Origin: Leucogyrophana mollusca
Lineage: Eukaryota > Basidiomycota > Agaricomycetes > Boletales
Assembly: GCA_021014945.1 (NCBI GenBank)
Contig: MU266607.1
Location: 1-33,032 of the forward strand
DNA: 33,032 nt
Direction of reading: 5' to 3'
Part shown: piece by piece, positions 23,174 through 33,032 of the stretch
How the letters are laid out: each line of letters starts with the position of its first letter
Position numbering within the stretch: the stretch's first letter is position 1
Translations under genes and position numbers: made by a program
Notes under the pieces: generated by a model
Database searches by the model: none
What the model was told of the DNA's origin: nothing
Seen by the model: only the letters and a program-made list of their open reading frames with translations

Positions 23174-25802
23174 AGGCGGAGAACTTCAAAGGAGTATCTC
23201 TAATATGCTTTGGAGAGAGTATTTGCCCGCTGCGACGATAATGTACATAGGAAAGCCAGAATTGTACGTCTCGTGCCCGCCTTCCCCCGGTTTATGCCCG
23301 GCCACAATACATGCAGACAGGAAGCGCTGAGCTCGAGATTCCCCGGTCCCATCCACAAAACATAGTAACTGGCCGCCAGTCAACGCTGCGCTCTCTATGG
23401 ACGTGTCTGTGACGAGTTATTGCGATGACAAGTACCTTGAGCTGGTTTGGCGATGGTAGCGCAGAACGAGCGCTTACTTACCATCTTCGCGTCTCCCAGC
23501 TTTGTGGTAGTTACTACTACGCTGTTATTGCACGGTAAGGTGGCTTACATACGCGGCTATGAGTATGATGAAGCGGGGTGAAGCCCTTCTTACATGCTAG
23601 TCTCAAGTGATATATAGGGAGTACACTTCGTTATAAGGAATGGGGTCCCTAACCCCTTCCCAACAACATTCTACCAGGGTCCCATGATCAGCTGCCAACT
23701 GTGTCAGAATCAATTCACCGCCTGCCCGCCTGTGTGGCAGAGGCACGCTCACCCGCTTTCGAGGACCAAGGTGCTCCAAAACAAGCCGACATAACGATGC
23801 ACGGATCCTCGAGTCGAGGCAAGCACTCCGATAAGACTTGACGGTCATTCAGACCGAGTTTCGACAGTCAGTGTGTCTTCTGGAAGGTGCGAAACAGGCA
23901 CCGGTTCTTGCCAATGTTAGGTCTTCAGTTCTCTTGAGCGGGTTGGGGTGATATTCGAACTACTGACACCACGGGGTTATCCAAGGGCGACGTCCAAGCC
24001 ACACTGTTACTGGATCGAATGAGGCGAGACTGGAGCAAATTTGTCGAAGGATCCGGACATGACAGACTAGCTCGTACCAGGATCCAGAGAATACTCTTCC
24101 GGGCGGTCATTGGAAGACCGAATTTAGGATCCCCTCTGATTTCTCAGGCCCAAATTGGCGCAAAAATCATTATCTGCCTCCAGACCCATCCGGGATCATT
24201 GCCACGACCTCAAGTGAGTTTTCGTGGGGGGGTCATATAATCAAGGACGATGGGGAGAGATGGCATTTTAGGGACGGCTGACGGCACCGGATGGTTTAGC
24301 GGATTGATAGACATCAGATTGACGAACTTGACAAGAGCGACGTGAGAATGCTTCTGTCCGGGCACTCCATGACGGAATGTGAAGCCCCTCTCCGATTCTT
24401 GGAAAAGAGATCGCCTTCGCCTCGGTATGCATCTTGAGAGACATTACAGACGGCTTGGGAACTCGACTCGGAATAGTCACCAGTAGCTGGAGGTGATGGA
24501 CGGCGAGAACTTGCGGTAAAGCTTGCTAGACCCATTATCGAAAATTGACCAAAGGGAAAGAGTAGGTGGTCGAAAAATAAGACATCCTTGCGAGCATCGA
24601 GGATTGCTCAACAGATACGCAGGGATGGGGCTTGGCCATGGCTAAGGTGTGTGGGTCTCGGCGATACCTGAACCCAATGGAAGCCCCAGCAAAGGGACAG
24701 ACATCGGGTTTCGTTGTGAAATGCAGGGGCGACGTCGAGACGAAAAATGGGAAAGCGTGAGGGGTGAAAATTGGTCGGTAGAAAATTCATAGGGAGATGG
24801 AGCTCGCTCTATTGCATGATAAATGCCACAAAGAGTCTGCAGAACAAAAATACTGGGAGACATTTACGGACAAGTATTTTTCCAGAAGGCCAGCGATAAT
24901 TTTGAGGGGATGGCTGTGGCAGCTGGGGAGAGCAGATGGGCGAAGGCGTGGTTGGAGATTTGTCGAGCGGAGTTGGTCACCTGGTGGCCAGCAAACCGGG
25001 ACAGGGTCCCCCCGGGAAGACCTCCACAAACAAAGAGACAGCTGCAAACATTCGCCTTTTATTTCCTTGGTCCTGCTGTTGGCGATATCTGTGATTTACC
25101 CCAGGACGCGGCCCTCAAAGAGCAGATTGAATACCCCAACAGACAACGGAGACACCACTGACCACCTGCGTCGGCACTTAGGCGACATTGACGTTGATAC
25201 ATGCTGGCTTGGACTGCTCCCTCTGGCATTCGCTCTTAATAGCATTACCTCGCGGCCGGTTGTCTTGTTCTCGAAGAATCAGTCCCCATTATAGGAGGAC
25301 CCAATTTCACTGCGCAACCGATTGGGCAGAAGATTCAAGGCAGGGTGAAAAATCCTATTTGTTGGTCAAATAATGAGGCCTGCGGTCACCTTGATTATCA
25401 CCGTCTCATGGCTACAGCAATCACACTAGCAGAGTGATTTTGATCAGGCTCGTTGGTCGGCTCGCCAGCTCACCGCGTTTGAAGGGGGACAAGGGACTGA
25501 CGGTGATCATGCGGCGGATGATCGCTCTCAAGGTGAGTGCATCATTACACCTCAACTTGGGGTCTGGTATGCGGGAGATGGTGTCGGATGGCACATTATT
25601 GTGCATCGTGCCCGTTTTTGGCGGGCTGTCCCCTCGCTGCCGTTGAAGGAGGGGCCCGAGGCGGTCACTGTGACAATCTTGACTCACACAAACGCCATTC
25701 TTTGATGTCTCGACGGCTTGAAGGGCACACACTGAGTTCCACTCACGGATTTACAACGTGGTTGGGCACTTGCCTGGCGTGTGCGCCTGATGGCGGCTTA
25801 AG

Positions 25803-25842
25803 CGTGACGTGACCCGCCCTTTCCTGTGACGGTCACGTGACG
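25803..25842. repeat. Imperfect 12-base inverted repeat around CACGTG
   Basis: CGTGACGTGACC at 25803-25814 and GGTCACGTGACG at 25831-25842 are reverse complements at 11 of 12 positions. The right arm contains the E-box CACGTG. It could be a binding site for a bHLH-type regulator or chance. Confidence 0.5.
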
Positions 25843-26495
25843 CTTGACCCCACAGGTCATCACTCTCGACGAGGACAATATACTGCTGGAGTTTGGCGGG
25901 ATGGATTGGAGATGCAAGGGCTACGGAGGGTAGCTGCTCCTCGGACAGGTGGTGACCTAGGAGGATCGGTGACCAGGAGGGAAAGTGGTCCCGAATGTTT
26001 TGTGACGTCTCAATCAGCGCATTCCCAGTCCAGAACATAGACTGATTCCCGGTGATATAATCTCAAATTGGTACTCACTGCGACGCAGATCCGTTCTCGG
26101 GGAGGCTTGAAGTGCAAGGATCGAGGGCGTAGAAACCATGGTCCTGGGTTGCATATCTGGCCCTTCGCTGGCACGATTGGAATTACAACACCTTCCTGGT
26201 CTACCGAATGGCATGGCTACGTGTACGCTGGGCCAGCATGTTCCTTGTGGCTCCGATGCGACTATTCAATGGAGATACCCCTGTGGCTTGCCAGGACAGG
26301 GAGGACGGGGACCATGCGCCCGTACATCTGGCCCCGATCGGAAACGGAAGCAAATTTACTTGTTTGGTCGCTGCATCCAGGGAGGTTTCGCTCCCAGCCT
26401 TCCGACTTAAGCAATGCCGCCCAGACCATTATTCGATTCACGAAATCTAGGGTTCTAGCTCGTGCACTTTTTTTCGCTCGGCCAAAATGTTGTGG

Positions 26496-26503
26496 TATTT
26501 AAT
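26496..26503 (+). promoter_or_regulatory. TATA-like element before the small four-exon gene
   Basis: TATTTAAT lies 83 bases before the ATG at 26579 and is followed by a CCCTCTCTCTCCCTC pyrimidine tract, a usual fungal core-promoter layout. Confidence 0.45.
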
Positions 26504-26578
26504 ACTCGTGCGGCGACTTCGTGTCCCAGACCCTCTCTCTCCCTCTTTCTCGTACTTTGCCCTGCCCTCGGCGAGAAA

Positions 26579-27086
26579 ATGCGACCACCCAATTATCGCC
26601 CTTCTCACCGAGTGAGGTACCACCCGTACCCTCGTTACGCGTTCAGCCAGCGCGAACGGCTGATGGTACGAATTAGACCGCGTGGTGCCATCCTTTCCCG
26701 CAAGCTCACCTGTCTTCCAAATAGCAAACAATTGATGAACAGAATGATGCCGACCAGGGTAAGACGGTTCATGCATCAGGCGCTGCTGAAGGGCTTTTGG
26801 TACGTTTTTACCCCGGTATATCATGAGCGTCGTTGATGAATGTCATCTCTAGCCTGTCATCCAAGAGCTCGACGAGGAGACGGCCAACCTGGAGCAGGCA
26901 CTTCCTCCCGTCGAGAGCACTGAGGGAGAGCGGATACCAACGAGGCACCGCAGCATCTCCACGGTTATCGTCGTATGTCTCCCTTTCCCCTCCACCGTTT
27001 GTGTTCACCACGGACTTGTACTGAGTTGTGAACTCCAGGACTTGGCTTTATCGTTCATGCGTCGGCTACTCCCCAAACACCCATGA
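26579..27086 (+). CDS. Small four-exon gene of unknown function (109 residues)
   Basis: Reconstructed from splice signals: exons 26579-26665, 26725-26799, 26853-26972 and 27039-27086. All three introns (59, 53 and 66 bases) are phase 0, with donors GTACGA, GTACGT and GTATGT and acceptors ATAG, CTAG and CCAG. The joined frame stays open and looks like real protein: a basic start (MRPPNYRPSHR, with RYHPYPRY at about 13-20), then an acidic helical middle (IDEQNDADQ, VIQELDEETANLEQAL) and a basic end (FMRRLLPKHP). The middle could form a short coiled coil. No family is recognised. A TATA-like element and pyrimidine tract precede the start. The first intron's donor is the weakest, and an optional in-frame 42-base intron inside exon 1 is possible. 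Confidence 0.55.
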
Positions 27087-29131
27087 TTTCGGGCCTCGTT
27101 CGCGTGGAAATTCGCCGACAAATGTAATTACCGGGCGGCCACCATAATTGCCCATATACTCAGTCTACTTGGCGCACATAAAGAGAGGAAGACGTGACAT
27201 CGTAGCACAACTCCCCAGAAAAGGACTACCCATGGCCACTTGTCATTTTACATATGCGTATCGTATTGCTTTCGCCTGTGATGGGTTGGTTCCCAGCCTC
27301 TGAAAGTGTTTTCACTGCGCGGCCATAGGTGAAGCATCGTCGGACATCTTCGACTTCCCTTCTAGACGCTACTTTCCGCATCCTTGGAACAACATCAAGT
27401 TTCGCCGCGGCAGGCTCACGTGGTGTGTCTCAATCTCCCACTTTTGCCAGATCATTTGCTCAACTTGATGTATGCGTCGCTGTCTTTCTGTCTGGATGCG
27501 TTAAGCCCCTTGGGACGTTTGGATTAGCCGCGCAGACTCGTGTGCATGTTTTACATGTAGGACTCACATCGTGCTTCGGGAAGTTATGCCTGCAGTTTGA
27601 CTCTGGTTCATCTCCTTGACTGCCCTCTTGCCCGGAAACGCCATACTCGGCGCGCGGTCTATTTTAATGTCAGAATCAACCGAAATATGGATGAAACATC
27701 GTGTATCGCTTACCGCTGCGTAACGTCCGAGTCCCGAAGGCCCACCAAACAGCGATATTCAATTCAGGTGCTCTCAGTGGTCAGTGATCCATAATACGAT
27801 ACTGCTGAGGCATTGACAAGACTTTATCAGTAGCACCTTCGCAATCAATGGTCCATGAAACGGGTTCCTGAGTGGATTCTCTATGTGCATTGTGCACTCA
27901 ACCCTTGTTCAGATGAGCGCGAACAGACCCGACGAAATCAAATACGGATCACTTCTTTGTCTGACATCGAGTCACTGGGGTGCAGGCCGTGCGACATTAA
28001 TATCAGGAGCTACCAGGAGGCGGTTTCGGGCCTGTGGCAAATTGATTGATAGCCAAAAGTAAGTTGGCGGTGATAGCGGCAAACTTACAAACCGTGATTG
28101 GCGCCTTTGATATTTCCAATGCGTTTCACGAGTCACAACAATCCCTGCCTCAGAGGCGGCGCCCCCCGACATGCCCTTGTAATCTACTTCAATCAAGATT
28201 GTCAACAGAAGACGCCTATCTCGTATGCCCGCCTCTATTTTGTATGCCGGCCTTCTAAATCTCTAAAAAAAAACACCTCCGCAGAAAGAAACACGAGGAT
28301 GGCGCAAGATGGGCGTGGGCATTTCAGTGAGTACATCGAGTCATGGCCAGGGCCCATTCGTTTCAATGACACCCAGTCCTGTCGAGCGGCACAACCTTGC
28401 GCACAGTAGAGCAATACGAGGACGAAATATGGTCTTGCCAGCCAAACTTTTACCGTGTCGCTTTTCGCGCATATTGTTCGAGACTGGGTCCTGGGCCGCT
28501 CTACCCGAGACTCGGACGAGGTGAGCACAAGCTGGGGGCAGCCTAAAAAGGCGCACGTTGGCAACATTCGGCATGGATTGCATGGATGCCTGGTGCCAGC
28601 GTCCGGGCTCCGCAGCTCGGAAAGGTACAAGGTTAGCGTGAGTCCTGTTATAAATGTGCAGCGTCGATAATCGGTGATAAAGTTGGCTTTTCCGAATCAG
28701 GGAGTAGGGTTTGGGGTTACGGCCTGCCACTCGACTTCTCCTTGTAAGCAGGCAGTTTTCATCCTCAGGCGTCCGGTAATGATAAATCAGACATGCCTTG
28801 CGCAGCGCGCCGGGCTTTCCAGAGTAGCGCTCAGCTAACAATCGGCCCGCCGCGTTGGGGGCGCCAGTGCCTCGTTTCACTACTTCCAAGTTGATCGACA
28901 ACTAGATCCCCGGGAATGGCTGGTACTCACCGTTGCGGCAAGGTGAAATTTTACGTGGCACTAGCGCTCGAAATGGCTGCTGACTTGAGTCCCAGTTCAT
29001 CTGCGTTGTCGAAAGGTATAAAACCTTCCCACCCGTTCTCCATCTCAACACCGCGCCAACCAGTCCCAGAATCCTTACTTTTCACGCCCTCCATCATACC
29101 ACAGCTTTCTTTCAGAGCCCCCTTAGCCGCC
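27087..29131. other. 2 kb gene-poor stretch before zinc-finger paralogue 5
   Basis: No gene is supported. Around 27329-27475, between a CCATAG acceptor and a GTATGC donor, two overlapping frames look protein-like, but no start or stop exon can be joined with confidence. A long minus-strand open stretch (28901-28341) has no recognisable domain. A run of nine A residues lies near 28264-28273. The end contains the TATA promoter of the next gene. Confidence 0.5.
29017..29023 (+). promoter_or_regulatory. TATA box of zinc-finger paralogue 5
   Basis: TATAAAA lies 115 bases before the ATG at 29132, the same distance as TATATAAA before paralogue 2. It argues against the in-frame upstream ATG at 28916, which would lie before the box. 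Confidence 0.55.
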
Positions 29132-30261
29132 ATGCCTCTTGAGCCCATGTATGATGCTGAATTCGACAACGACCCCGAGCATTGGCCCTTTGGCATCTCG
29201 GGGGACTCTTATTCACCATTCCAGGCGCATAGGCAAGCACTTTCTTTCAGCTTCTTTGATCATAGCTCTAAGATTGCGCTCGCTAGTAGCTTCGGAGGCG
29301 ACAGGCATTCATATGATCCACAAGAAGGATCGGTGTCGTATTACGACTCTGTTCCGTGGCCGAGTCACCACGAAGTCGACTATGAAACCTTGTTAGTCAT
29401 CTCGGCCGCCTGGTCGCCCGCCTCATCCTCACGGCAGCGTTTTTCAGGATCGCTCTGATGAACAGCGCCACCATTTTTGAAACGAGAGTACGCGAAGAAC
29501 ACGCCGCCTCCGCTAGAGCTACTCCCGCCCAATTTCTCATGGGTACTCATACTCACGGGCCCCACACCGGAGACACTGGTAGTGCTCAGGTCATTCCATA
29601 CTTTCTAGTGGGCGCTCCAGAGACAAGTCCCTTGTCGTACACAGTCTATGTCCTCAGTCCACACCTCGCTGCTCATCATTCCAATCTCAGTTCCATGATT
29701 ACCAATTACTTCGGAGACAGTCGTCAAGACATTCCCTCTCCCCACCTCAGCGCTACCTCGCAAAGCCACACCGACCTAGACGAGTCCGCTGATTTCAGAG
29801 TAATCTCGCCAGACTTGGCGCAGCTACCACCTAATCTGGGCGAATTGCCGATGCAACCTTCTGTCCCCGCCACAACGGCCGCGCAAACTGTAGCCAGTTC
29901 TGCCGTTGGCAGTGCGCCCACTTTACTCCCCTGCATGTACGACCGCAATGGATCGCCGTGCCACGAATCCATCGCCAACAGCAGACGTGATGCTGCGCGA
30001 CACCTCCGGGCCCGTCATAACGTCAAGAGAGGCCACGCGCGGCTGCGTTGCCTCTGGCAAGGATGCACAATGACAGGAGATATTAGGGGTGACTCCCTCT
30101 CGAGGCACGTCGTGAGCCGGCACATGGATGCTAGTGTGTGCTGTGCTATGTGCTCCAAGACGTTCTCCCGCATTGATTCGTTACAAGCCCACACAAAAAA
30201 AGGGATGCCGTGCGAAGGGGCGATGGACTCGGATGTCAAGAGGTGGGGAAGTCCATTTTGA
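29132..30261 (+). CDS. Three-finger C2H2/C2HC zinc-finger protein, paralogue 5 (dispersed copy)
   Basis: Two exons: 29132-29391 and 29448-30261 (357 residues); the 56-base intron has a GTTAGT donor, TTTTTCAG acceptor and phase 2, like the other copies. The start is set by the TATA box at 29017. The N-terminal part is acidic/aromatic at first (EFDNDPEHWPF) and then Ser/Thr/His-rich; it is not alignable with copies 1-4. Fingers at residues about 249-342: C-x8-C-x13-H-x4-H, C-x4-C-x13-H-x4-H and C-x2-C-x12-H-x6-C. Finger 2 carries a two-residue insertion and one extra residue between its histidines, unique among the five. It lies about 18 kb from paralogue 4, beyond the housekeeping block, in the same orientation. 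All zinc ligands are present, so it is probably active. Target unknown. Confidence 0.8.
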
Positions 30262-30523
30262 GCTGATTAGATGGTTTTATCGAGGTCCTATAGCTCCTAT
30301 ACAGATAATATTTAGTACGCCAATAGTACGCTGTTTAATAGCACTGTATCCATAAGTCAAGCGCGAATTAAGACGTATCTGAGTCACTCGAGATGCCCAT
30401 GGTCGAGTTAGTTTTATTCTTCAAATTGGGGGTCCATATCGAGCCTCACGTGGCTTAGGGTTCGCGCCAACGACGCGTTTCTCTCTCGAACCACCGCGTC
30501 ACTACTACTCCAGCTTAAAGAAC

Positions 30524-32883
30524 ATGCCACCCCCTCGGTTTACCCGCCCCCTTATCACGTCTGATGTCAGCCATTCGAAGGTCGAGGAGTGCGCCACGAT
30601 GGCGTACTGGATAGGGGGCCGCGAAGGGAACACCTCCGCCCTTCAACATACCGCTGGGAAAGGGCGGCCGACGACGATCGCAAAGGTCCCGGATCATTAC
30701 CGTATTTACGCGAGGCACGTTTGCTACCGCTTCTCCCTTGCCAGGGAGCTGTGCACGAGGTTCGGGCCCTCCAAAGACGAGGCGATGAAGGAGGAAAGGA
30801 CTCACCAGCAACAGGCGCTGTGTTATTACCGCGCCGTCATTGACGCATTTGCGAAGGACCTCAATGGGGCAGACGAGGACATCAGCCCGGCGTGGCGTTC
30901 CCCCATCTTCGACCACCATATCTGGTTGGAGTACACATATGGTGGGTACTCCGATGCATGCGTCAAGAAGCTGAAGGCGGAGCATGGTGTGACGTTTGCG
31001 CACATAAAGTCAGGCGCCTGCCAAAAAGACATTGTGACAAAATGTGAGCACGCTCTTGGTCCAGAAGAAATTTTCAGATGTTGATCGAAATATTCCAGTC
31101 AACATCACCACGTATCGCGAACAGATCTGCGACCCCAAATTTGACTATTGGGGCGTTGGCGAGGGGGATGCTGAGATACAATCGACTGGTGTCCACAATG
31201 AGGTTCCTACCGCCGATCAAGTCTACCAGTTCCTCAAGGGATGGGCCCCGAATTGCCGGCTGCCCGCCAGGAAGGGCAAGTTGAAATCCAAGAAGTTGGA
31301 GAAAGCGCGTGCAGATGCAGAGGAGCATGCGGCCATGTCGGACACTGATGAGCCTTCAAAGGTATCAGGAAGTTCGAGGATCAAGCCCAAGCTCAAACCT
31401 GCCCGCATGTTGATGCTGAAGCAAGAGGTCGAGTACAAGAAGAAGGATGAGGAGGAGGACAAAGATGAGGGAAAAGATGGAGACAGGGGCGATGACTACG
31501 ACGAGGAGGGCATGGACATCGTCCAGACTGAGCCCGACGACGAGAGTGGGGAGGACGAGCCGAGCCCACACAACAAGGCCAGGCAAAAAGGTAATGAAAT
31601 ACCGGAAACATCACCGGAGGAGAAGGCGAAGGTGAAGGCGAATGAGGTGGGCAAGGGCAAGGGCAAGGGCCGGGTGCAGGTGGAGGCGGCGGCGGCGGCG
31701 GAAGCGGAGGCCGACGCAGAGGCGGAGGCAGCGATGGCGGCGGAAGAAGAGGCCCACGTTGAGGCGGAGAGGGCAGCGGCAGAGGCAGAGGTAGGGGAAG
31801 GAGAGGCGGAGGGAAAGCAGAAGGGGAAGGGGAAACAGCTGACATCGGCGGCGGAGGCAACAAAACCCACGAAGCGTAAAGCGGCAGTGACAGTCGGCGA
31901 GAAGGCGAAGCAAGAGGGCACGATGTACGGGGAGGACGAGGAGATGATGGAGATCACGCGCCCCACGAAGGCCAACGTGGACGAGGACGAGGGAGGGGTG
32001 GAGATCACGCGCCCCGCCGAGACGCACGGGAAGCATGACCTGCCGAATGTGAGTGTGCTTTCGAACATTGTATTTTAAGGTGCTGACCTGCTGCTGGACA
32101 TAGAGTACCTTTTTTCGAAACGGTCTTCTCAATTACGGGCTTGCAGTGGACGCCCTCGAGGCCGCCGACGACACAAGATTCGATCGCTCGATTGTGCAGG
32201 TCTTGCGTGACATGATGAGGCGTATGCTTGCTAGTGTAGGGCATCCACGCACTGGGCGCGAGCAAATAATCGCAGGCGGAGCTGCGATATTATTGGACAT
32301 GCTGGAGGGCAACGTTGAGGGTGACTCTGTGGAGAGGGCATTATTCTTCCTAGGGCGCGCCTTTCAACCTGACGCTCGAGGGGACGCACTCGCTGACCCC
32401 GCTGCTGATGACCCGCCGATGGCCATCGCTGGCTCGAGCGCACTTCCCCCTCCCACCAACTCAACCACGGCTCTCCATAAAGAGAGCGAAGGACGACTCG
32501 CGAAGTTCGAAGCCGTCGGTCCCACGCAGGAGAAATCAAAGCGTAAGCGCAAGGACTCCATAGCCTTGCCGCCGCCAAAGGTGAGTCATGAAAGAACATT
32601 TTTACCACTCACCCTCATTGCAGCCCAGCAGGAGACAGGCGATCATCAGGAGAAGAGGGCGAGGATTGACGACGACTCACCGCCTCCCGGCCATCCGACT
32701 GACCCAGACCTCCCGTCCCATGCTCCCCCTGTTCAGGTTGGTCGGTCGGGGCCTGTCAAAAACGAGGAACAACCGGCAACACGAGCGTGGCTTTCGGGAC
32801 CTACTGAAACCACCGACCTGACAAATCTAAGGAATTCCGGAGTTAGTCCGGAGCTCAGCCGGTGCCCGGAGTTAGGCAGATAA
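30524..32883 (+). CDS. Large acidic, Ala/Glu-rich protein of unknown function
   Basis: Four exons: 30524-31043, 31099-32048, 32104-32580 and 32629-32883 (733 residues). The last intron is 48 bases, a multiple of three, so it may be retained. Residues 1-230 look folded, with aromatic motifs such as HHIWLEYTYGGYSDAC and FDYWGVGEGD, but match no family I know. From about 245 the protein is highly charged: Lys-rich (KGKLKSKKLEKAR), acidic (about 287-330), KGKGKGR, an Ala/Glu tract (about 366-408), and two EITRP units. Exon 3 encodes a compact helical segment (VLRDMMRRMLASV, GGAAILLDMLEG). Basic strings KSKRKRKD and EKRAR suggest a nuclear protein. The final codons (LRNSGVSPEL onward) are read from a dispersed repeat, so the true C-terminus may differ. 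Exon coordinates are fairly secure; function is unknown. Confidence 0.68.
31676..31812 (+). repeat. GCG/GAG trinucleotide-type low-complexity tract
   Basis: Imperfect in-frame GCG, GAG and GCA triplets encode an Ala/Glu-rich stretch within exon 2 of the gene at 30524. A separate 16-base direct repeat, GGAGATCACGCGCCCC, occurs at 31949-31964 and 32000-32015 and encodes the two EITRP units. Confidence 0.8.
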
Positions 32884-33009
32884 CGACTATATTCACCTAA
32901 GGAATTCCGGAGTTAGTCCGGAGCTACGGTACAGTTAGTAACGTAGCAATACTAAGTAAATATAAACTACTCACCTCAGCCGGTGCCCGGAGTTAGGCAG
33001 ATAACGACT
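32827..33009. repeat. Composite short interspersed repeat (A-B-A-B)
   Basis: Unit A, 29 bases beginning CTAAGGAATTCCGGAG, occurs at 32827-32855 and 32897-32925 with no differences. Unit B, 35 bases beginning CTCAGCCGGTGCCCGG, occurs at 32854-32888 and 32975-33009 with no differences. Both contain CCGGAGTTAG, and A can fold as the hairpin CCGGA-GTTAG-TCCGG. The second A and second B are each preceded by TCACCT. The first A and B form the last coding bases and stop codon of the upstream gene. No transposase is visible, so this may be the edge of a non-autonomous or satellite-like repeat continuing beyond the window. Confidence 0.85.
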
Positions 33010-33032
33010 GAGGTGCACTACAGTAAAATAGA

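Larger units (their letters stand above)
23174..26578. other. 3.4 kb gene-poor stretch upstream of the small gene at 26579
   Basis: No gene is supported. Several 60-165-codon open frames overlap in different phases and on both strands (around 24797-25294, 25434-25812 and 26068-26502); none has a domain, consistent splice sites or a clear start. An imperfect inverted repeat lies at 25803-25842. The final 80 bases carry a TATA-like element and a pyrimidine-rich leader for the next gene. It may include decayed mobile-element sequence, but no terminal repeats or transposase/polymerase motifs were recognised. Confidence 0.5.

Noticed and set aside
24797..25294. 165-codon plus-strand frame starting MELALLHDK
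   Set aside because: A second, shifted frame (24823-25161) looks equally protein-like, and no splice model or family supports either.
26110..26450. Possible exon with a Trp-rich peptide just upstream of the small gene
   Set aside because: All three forward frames are open here and the best-looking one has a stop immediately before it; no donor or acceptor could be chosen with confidence.
27329..27475. Possible internal exon between CCATAG and GTATGC
   Set aside because: Two frames look coding, no reliable first exon is found, and the inferred introns have weak donors.
23174..28900. Degenerate transposable element
   Set aside because: No terminal repeats, target-site duplications or transposase/reverse transcriptase motifs could be recognised, so the stretch is only described as gene-poor.
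28341..28901. 186-codon minus-strand open frame
   Set aside because: No similarity, and mixed composition with no splice or promoter signals.
28916..29131. Upstream in-frame ATG for zinc-finger paralogue 5
   Set aside because: A TATAAAA box at 29017 lies inside the extended coding region, so the ATG at 29132 fits better.
29583..29612. 30-base GT..AG candidate intron in paralogue 5
   Set aside because: Too short for introns in this window (46 bases or more); the frame is open through it.

Overview
The window is nuclear DNA from a filamentous basidiomycete, most likely an Agaricomycete. Genes are broken by many short introns (about 46-72 bases, mostly GT..AG with GTGAGT, GTCAGT or GTACGT donors), a few exons are only 7-16 bases long, and two proteins are typical eukaryotic housekeeping proteins (an E2 ubiquitin-conjugating enzyme and the cohesion factor Dcc1). 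No bacterial operon, tRNA, rRNA, CRISPR array or intact transposon was seen. All gene models below were spliced by eye from splice sites, reading phase and protein family patterns; there is no transcript evidence.

Left arm (1-11.2 kb): four tandem plus-strand paralogues (1394-2642, 4646-6142, 7982-9216, 10223-11205) of a three-finger zinc-binding family. Each has a low-complexity Pro/Ser/His-rich N-terminus, phase-2 introns, and a C-terminal block with the spacing C-x(6-9)-C-x13-H-x4-H, C-x4-C-x11-H-x3-H, C-x2-C-x12-H-x6-C. They are separated by 1-2 kb spacers with no convincing genes.

Central block (11.3-23.2 kb): a compact run of conserved genes. These are a Tcp11/Sok1-like protein (-), a NIPA-type magnesium transporter (+) sharing a 300-base divergent promoter with it, a eukaryotic DUF262/GmrSD-N-like protein (+), a Ubc4/5-type E2 (+), Dcc1 of the alternative Ctf18 clamp loader (-), and an Mmt1/2-type mitochondrial cation diffusion facilitator (-).

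Right arm (23.2-33 kb): a gene-poor stretch in which one small four-exon gene (26579-27086, 109 residues, unknown function) can be reconstructed. A fifth member of the zinc-finger family follows (29132-30261), then a large acidic, Ala/Glu-rich protein of unknown function (30524-32883). The last codons of that protein lie in a short interspersed repeat that recurs to the end of the window.

The most unusual content is the lineage-type zinc-finger family, present in five diverged copies on both sides of a housekeeping block, with conserved finger geometry and conserved intron phase. The likely role is DNA or RNA binding or regulation, but nothing in the sequence shows the target.
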